Shown here piece after piece: positions 1 through 3,395 of a stretch of DNA of 5,844 bases. Both the position numbers and the translations under genes were made by a program. Source of the DNA: an uncultured Treponema sp. Lineage in GTDB: Bacteria; Spirochaetota; Spirochaetia; Treponematales; Treponemataceae. Location: assembly GCA_937902125.1 (NCBI GenBank), contig CALDIB010000094.1, positions 1 to 5,844 of the forward strand. The letters are read 5' to 3'. The notes under the pieces are model-generated. The model did no database searches. It saw nothing but the letters and a program-made list of their open reading frames with translations, and was not told where the DNA came from. Within the stretch, counting starts at the first letter, position 1; every line of letters starts with the position of its first letter.

Positions 1-19
1 CATCGCATTTTCAAAGTTA

Positions 20-45
20 CCTCGAAAAACTGAAGTTTTTCGAGG
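20..45. repeat. perfect 11-bp inverted repeat, 4-base loop
   Basis: CCTCGAAAAAC at 20-30 is exactly complementary to GTTTTTCGAGG at 35-45, with TGAA between them. As RNA it forms a stable hairpin on either strand. It sits just upstream of the promoter for the small acidic gene, so it may end transcription from a plus-strand gene beyond the left edge. The sequence after it (TCCCCTTT) is not a clean U-tract, so a terminator role is only possible. A protein-binding site is an alternative. Confidence 0.55.
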
Positions 46-47
46 TC

Positions 48-71
48 CCCTTTACATATTGACATAAAGGG
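48..71. promoter_or_regulatory. operator-like inverted repeat over the -35 box
   Basis: CCCTTTA at 48-54 is repeated in inverse as TAAAGGG at 65-71, with a 10-base spacer that contains most of the TTGACA -35 box. Centre-to-centre geometry of about 17 bases fits a dimeric repressor or activator contacting two major grooves. Binding here would block RNA polymerase. The arms are short, so this is an inference and no regulator is encoded in the window. Confidence 0.35.
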
Positions 72-87
72 CCAAAAACTATATAGT
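59..87 (+). promoter_or_regulatory. near-consensus sigma-70/sigma-A promoter
   Basis: TTGACA at 59-64 matches the -35 consensus exactly, and TATAGT at 82-87 matches five of six -10 consensus bases, with an ideal 17-base spacer (65-81). Transcription would start near 93-95, leaving only about a dozen untranslated bases before the ATG at 107, with GAGG (98-101) inside them. This is the clearest promoter in the window and supports the small acidic ORF as a real, independently transcribed gene. Confidence 0.75.
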
Positions 88-106
88 CTGCTCATCCGAG
101 GTTGTT

Positions 107-319
107 ATGTCCGTTGATCCCGACTCCATTCAAGATTCAGACAAGATTGAATTCCTTTACACAGACGAAGTTAGCGAAGACTTGGCTTTTGACGACGCTT
201 CAGACTTTGAGGAAGACGAAAGCCAAGACAGTTTTTCCGCCTATGACGACGAGATTCTAGCTGAAGATTGGACGGACAACGAATTTGCCGACGGAGACTC
301 GGACGCCATAAAATTTTAG
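107..319 (+). CDS. small, extremely acidic protein of unknown function (70 aa)
   Basis: I do not recognise a family. The protein has 27 Asp/Glu residues against two Lys and no Arg or His, a net charge near -25. Acidic residues are spread evenly with aromatic and hydrophobic residues between them (F16, L17, Y18, F28, F34, F42, Y45, W54, F59), so it could fold or bind a basic partner. There is no signal peptide or membrane segment; a cytoplasmic location is inferred. The ATG start is supported by GAGG five bases upstream and the promoter at 59-87. The gene converges on rsfS and ends in the shared hairpin at 312-336. Such charge is seen in DNA-mimic proteins and in acidic tails of RNA-polymerase or ribosome-associated factors, but nothing here singles out one. 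Opposite-strand ORFs in the same region lack any comparable signals. Confidence 0.7.
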   Translation: MSVDPDSIQDSDKIEFLYTDEVSEDLAFDDASDFEEDESQDSFSAYDDEILAEDWTDNEFADGDSDAIKF

Positions 320-336
320 GCTGCGGGCCTAAAATT
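312..336. terminator. bidirectional terminator holding both stop codons
   Basis: AATTTTAGGC (312-321) and GCCTAAAATT (327-336) form a perfect 10-bp stem with a five-base loop. The TAG stop of the plus-strand acidic gene (317-319) lies in one arm and the TAG stop of minus-strand rsfS (329-331) in the other. On the minus strand the stem runs into TTTAT, giving a short U-run; on the plus strand the right arm itself ends AAAATT. The convergent gene ends and symmetry make a two-way intrinsic terminator likely, though the stem is AT-rich and so only moderately stable. Confidence 0.7.
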
Positions 337-682
337 CCAAGCGCTTTCCGGCGTGCCAAAGTTTTTCCAAGTCGTAAAATTCCCGGGCTTCCTTTGACAT
401 CAAGTGAACCACAATGTTTCCCAAATCGATTAGATTCCAATCCTCGCCGTCATTGATTTTTTTGTTGGTTTTATGAACCTCAAGGCCCGCGCTTTTTATG
501 TAATCCTTGATTTGCTTTTGAATTCCCTGAGACTGAACGGCGCTTGAAACCGTGGCTATGACAAAATAGTCAGTCCAGCTGTTCAGTTCCGAAATGTCGA
601 TGACGGCAAGGTTCTCGCCCTTTCCGTCTTGAATCAAGCGGGCCAATTCCAAGGCCTTTTCTTGTTCGCTTTTATTTTCCAT
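329..682 (-). CDS. rsfS: ribosomal silencing factor RsfS (Iojap/YbeB family)
   Basis: RsfS binds ribosomal protein uL14 on the large subunit and blocks joining with the small subunit, lowering translation when nutrients are scarce. The 117-residue length is normal for the family. Visible hallmarks are W36-T-D-Y-F-V-I-A-T at 36-44, the D78-G-E-D-W82 turn, the core strand D86-L-G-N-I-V-V-H93, and the closing R100-E-F-Y-D-L-E-K-L-W109. The start is fixed by an excellent Shine-Dalgarno site eight bases upstream. It is the last gene of the minus-strand block, 29 bases after the LCP gene, and its stop codon lies in the terminator hairpin. The F-V-I-A-T-V-S-S wording resembles treponemal members as I recall them, which is my main taxonomic clue. 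Family assignment is very secure. Confidence 0.96.
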   Translation of the reverse strand: MENKSEQEKALELARLIQDGKGENLAVIDISELNSWTDYFVIATVSSAVQSQGIQKQIKDYIKSAGLEVHKTNKKINDGEDWNLIDLGNIVVHLMSKEAREFYDLEKLWHAGKRLEF

Positions 683-690
683 AATTGTGA

Positions 691-698
691 CCTCCTTA
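691..698 (-). promoter_or_regulatory. strong ribosome binding site of rsfS
   Basis: On the minus strand this reads TAAGGAGG, continuing into T, nearly the full anti-16S complement, with eight bases to the ATG at 682. It is by far the best ribosome site in the block, whereas nadD and yqeK appear to depend on overlap with the preceding gene. This suggests rsfS is translated independently and efficiently. Confidence 0.85.
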
Positions 699-711
699 GC
701 TTGCGGACAGG

Positions 712-1941
712 TTATTGGCCCTGCCGCTCTTCTTGTCCGCCGGAACTCTGTCCGTGAACGTAACGGCCGTCAAAATCGCGGCCGAGAATCAGTATAAAGT
801 CGAAGTTTGGCGTTTCGACGTTTTCGCCTTCGGCGGCAACCCGCGCCTCGGTAATCTTTGAGCATCTTATAAAATCGCCAAGGGATTTTGCCGCCTCCCT
901 GTTTCCAATCAAATCGACTATTTCAGTTTGCTCGTAGTCGTTTGAAGGCGCGTTTGAAACGTTCAAGACTTCAAAGCCGGCTCCCTGCAAAAGAATTTGA
1001 GTGTTGCGGGCCAAGCCCTGAACCTTGGTTCCGTTTTGAATTTCCAAAACATAGGTTCTGTCGCCGCCAGAGCCTGACGCTTGGATGATTGACGAAACCG
1101 TCCTGCGCGCCACTTCCTTGATAAAATCTCCGTTTCTAAACGGATAAAGCAAAAGCTTTCCGTCAACATTTTGGTTAAGCCCCGTAACTTCAAGTTGGGC
1201 CACGCGCTCGTAGTCTATGCTTGTTATTATCTCAAGCAGCTCGGCAAAATCCTTTTTGTTCAAGTTGCTTTTAAAGCAAGAGGAAAATTCCTTGAAATTT
1301 GCGTTTTGAAAAATCAAATTTCTGTTTTTGCGCAAAGCAGAAAGCAAAGCCACAAGCATGCTTTGCCGCCTTTCCTGCATAGCCCCCTCTTCTTCAGTCT
1401 CAAGAGAATAAGTCATGTAGGAGCTGACCTTGCTGCCAAACAAATTGACGGCGCCGCTGGGCAAAAGCCATATTTCTCCGTTGGGTCCTCTGGCGTCAAT
1501 GGGCTGAGGAATAAAGACCCCCAAGCCGCCCAGCAAGTCGGCCAAACGCTCAAAGTCCTTCAACTGAATCTCAACGCTGTAGGATATATCCAAGTCAAGA
1601 AGCTTTTCGATTTCCTCTTTGTAAGCGGCAAGGCCTTTTTCGTTAAAAACAGCGTCTATCCTGTCCACCCTGCCTAGAGAGCTGTAGATGGCGCCTGTGT
1701 TCTCAGGAATGGTTATCAAGGCGCCTTTGCCCGATTCGGCGTAGGCCAAAAACACGTCGGTAAAGACAACCTTTTCGCCGTCTTCGATTAAAATCAAGGC
1801 CTTGATGATGGGGTCGGTCTTAAGCTTGTCCTTAACCGAATCGGCGCGCAAGTAAATGTAGAATGAAACTATCAACGCCAAAAAAATCGCGATTATCAAA
1901 ACGAGAAAAATTATTCCTTTGCGCTCGCGCTTCAACCTCAT
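712..1941 (-). CDS. divergent LCP-family membrane protein with LytR_C domain
   Basis: A 409-residue protein with a basic N-terminus (R-L-K-R-E-R-K), one membrane segment at about 9-31, and the rest probably outside the membrane. Residues about 45-205 follow the LytR-CpsA-Psr (LCP) pattern: T77-I-P-E-N-T, then L133-A-D-L-L-G-G-L-G-V-F-I-P145 and E190-R-R-Q193. Residues about 296-395 are a LytR_C domain, with L-E-I-Q-N-G-T at 299-305, G309-L-A and G322-F-E-V. Classic LCP enzymes attach anionic glycopolymers to peptidoglycan, but here the usual S-I-P-R-D-T is T-I-P-E-N-T and the usual Y-x-R-x-R stretch (about 175-180) lacks arginines, so that activity is doubtful. Start supported by GAGG before the ATG; it follows yqeK by 17 bases. 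The fold call is firm, the function is not. Confidence 0.85.
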   Translation of the reverse strand: MRLKRERKGIIFLVLIIAIFLALIVSFYIYLRADSVKDKLKTDPIIKALILIEDGEKVVFTDVFLAYAESGKGALITIPENTGAIYSSLGRVDRIDAVFNEKGLAAYKEEIEKLLDLDISYSVEIQLKDFERLADLLGGLGVFIPQPIDARGPNGEIWLLPSGAVNLFGSKVSSYMTYSLETEEEGAMQERRQSMLVALLSALRKNRNLIFQNANFKEFSSCFKSNLNKKDFAELLEIITSIDYERVAQLEVTGLNQNVDGKLLLYPFRNGDFIKEVARRTVSSIIQASGSGGDRTYVLEIQNGTKVQGLARNTQILLQGAGFEVLNVSNAPSNDYEQTEIVDLIGNREAAKSLGDFIRCSKITEARVAAEGENVETPNFDFILILGRDFDGRYVHGQSSGGQEERQGQ

Positions 1942-1958
1942 GCTCTTCCTCTAAAAAA

Positions 1959-2573
1959 TCAATCTGCAAGGCTTTGGTAAAAAGCCTTAGTTTCGGGGGC
2001 GACTTTCTTGCCCTTTTTTTTCAAATATTCCATGCTTTCCAAAACGACAGCGGCGGTCATTTGATTTATGGTCATGGCCATCAAGCGCGCCGTGTATTCA
2101 GGAGTGACGTTTTCCCGGCCCGGCTCGATTTTGTCGGCCACATACAAAAGCTTGGCCAAGTCGCTCATTCCAGCCTTGCCAAAAGTGTGGTTGGCCACGG
2201 CTTCCAAAACGTCTTTGTCCTCAACGCCCCAATTTTCCCGGAGCAAAACCGCCGCGGCGCGTCCATGCAAAAGCGACGGCCTGCTTTTTTCAATTTTTTT
2301 TATCGGCTCTCCGTCCCGCGCCGCGGTTTCAAGCAAGGAATCCTCGTCCATGCTTTTGCAAATGTCGTGGGCAATGCCGACAAAAAAGCCAATCTGCTCG
2401 CTCAAACCAAAATTGGCGCAGAGTTTGGCGCAGGTTTGGGCCACCCGCACGCTGTGCTTGTAGCGCTCCTCGCTAACCGAGGCCAAGGCGTATTTGCGCA
2501 AGCTTTCTGTCAGTTCGGCCAAATCCAATCTATTGTTTATATCCATAAAGTCTGTTGGCGACAATGTATTCAT
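1959..2573 (-). CDS. yqeK: YqeK-family HD-domain hydrolase (diadenosine tetraphosphatase)
   Basis: YqeK proteins are metal-dependent HD-superfamily hydrolases shown in Gram-positive bacteria to split Ap4A symmetrically into two ADP. The metal and substrate residues are all visible: R37-Y-K-H40, H69-D70 followed by K73, H103-G, H129-T with F-G-K, and the closing A146-D147-K-I-E-P-G-R153. Length (204 aa) is normal. The longest start, ATG at 2573, overlaps the end of nadD by 44 bases; a second ATG at 2546 (M10) would shorten this to 17 and still keep the whole domain. Neither has a clear Shine-Dalgarno site, so translational coupling to nadD is likely. Position directly after nadD is the usual arrangement for the family. 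The enzyme class is secure; the exact start is not. Confidence 0.93.
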   Translation of the reverse strand: MNTLSPTDFMDINNRLDLAELTESLRKYALASVSEERYKHSVRVAQTCAKLCANFGLSEQIGFFVGIAHDICKSMDEDSLLETAARDGEPIKKIEKSRPSLLHGRAAAVLLRENWGVEDKDVLEAVANHTFGKAGMSDLAKLLYVADKIEPGRENVTPEYTARLMAMTINQMTAAVVLESMEYLKKKGKKVAPETKAFYQSLAD

Positions 2574-3198
2574 AAACCGGTTCAGGAAGAAGATAGCGCC
2601 AGCTTTTTCCTCCTTCGATTCTGCTTCTGATTTCAGTTGAAGAAATAGGAATTACCGGATTCTTCAATTCGACATAAGGCCACTTAAAGGCGCTTTTGTT
2701 CACGTCCAAAAACTGTCCCTTCGCGTCCATTCCGCCGATGTATTGGCCCCTGGGCTTATTGGCAACCGCCGAGTCAACATTGCCGCCTAAATTATGCCGA
2801 GCCGCTATTATTATGTCGCAGAGGCTGGCTATTTCTTCCGGGGACTTCCACTTTTCAAATTCGGCGGCGATTTCCTGGCCCATAATCAAGCCGAACTTTC
2901 CTTCGCGGTCGTCCTTGTATTTTTTTATCAAAAAGCGGACCGTGTCAATCGTGTAGGAGATTCCTCCCCGTTGCAGTTCGCAAGGCTCAACCACAAGGCC
3001 CGGATTTCCTTTTATCGCCGCCTCCAGCATGGCCAAGCGGCTTGACGGAGAAACGCTGGCCGTCAACTGCTTGTGAGGCGGAATGAATGTTGGAACCAAC
3101 AAAACCTTGTCATAGCCCATGCAAAGAGCCTCGTCGGCCACAGCCAAATGGCCGAAGTGGATTGGATTAAAGCTTCCGCCGTAAATCGCCAGTTTCAA
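2530..3198 (-). CDS. nadD: nicotinate-nucleotide adenylyltransferase
   Basis: NadD joins nicotinate mononucleotide and ATP to give deamido-NAD and pyrophosphate, a late step of NAD synthesis in the cytoplasm. The 222-residue protein has the nucleotidyltransferase signature G7-G-S-F-N-P-I-H-F-G-H17, P36-T-F-I-P-P-H-K43, G78-G-I-S-Y-T-I-D-T, and the ATP-binding I185-S-S-T-E-I-R191. The usual G-x-D near the middle is G107-Q-E109, a conservative change. The start is TTG, not ATG: TTGA gives a four-base overlap with the TGA stop of the upstream frame, and GGGGAG lies six bases before it. This overlap implies tight coupling to the gene before it, normally obg. The gene overlaps yqeK at its 3' end. 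Confidence 0.95.
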   Translation of the reverse strand: MKLAIYGGSFNPIHFGHLAVADEALCMGYDKVLLVPTFIPPHKQLTASVSPSSRLAMLEAAIKGNPGLVVEPCELQRGGISYTIDTVRFLIKKYKDDREGKFGLIMGQEIAAEFEKWKSPEEIASLCDIIIAARHNLGGNVDSAVANKPRGQYIGGMDAKGQFLDVNKSAFKWPYVELKNPVIPISSTEIRSRIEGGKSWRYLLPEPVYEYIVANRLYGYKQ

Positions 3199-3395
3199 TT
3201 CTCGCTCCCCGGATACTGAACTTCCGCGTCATCGTCGATTGATTCCCGTTCGGCCATAAAGGCGCTCGCCGCCTTCGCCTCCTCCTTTTGGGAAGAGTTT
3301 TGGCCTCCTTCCAGTTCATCCACCAATTGGATTATAGCGCTCTTTAAGGCGCCCATGCCTAAGTTGTTTAAAATCGAAACTGAAAGCACAGGAAC
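3195..3395 (-). CDS. obg: possible 3' end of the GTPase gene obg (partial, fused)
   Basis: The last 66 codons of the long minus-strand frame look unlike the rest. V804-P-V-L-S-V-S-I-L then G-M-G-A-L-K and I-I-Q-L-V-D-E-L match the strand-loop-helix that closes an Obg G domain (pattern V-P-V-x-x-I-S, a loop, G-[LM]-x-x-L, a hydrophobic helix), followed by a hydrophilic tail. Obg is a ribosome-assembly GTPase and is commonly encoded just before nadD, which here starts within its stop codon. The glycine-rich OBG fold and the G1-G4 motifs are absent because the frame switches to other sequence beyond the hexamer repeat at 3396. A short alignment-by-eye supports this, so confidence is moderate; an alternative is an unrelated natural C-terminal tail. 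Confidence 0.5.
   Translation of the reverse strand, partial: VPVLSVSILNNLGMGALKSAIIQLVDELEGGQNSSQKEEAKAASAFMAERESIDDDAEVQYPGSEN

Noticed and set aside
171..440. Minus-strand frame overlapping the acidic gene and the end of rsfS
   Set aside because: It overlaps rsfS in another frame, is Arg-rich only because it mirrors Asp/Glu codons, and has no ribosome site.
1171..1677. Plus-strand open frame of 168 codons opposite the LCP gene
   Set aside because: Antisense to conserved LCP and no family motif or ribosome site is evident.
1863..2630. Plus-strand open frame of 255 codons opposite yqeK
   Set aside because: It lies wholly antisense to well-supported yqeK, the LCP start and the nadD end, has no recognisable domain, and is explained by codon bias on the other strand.
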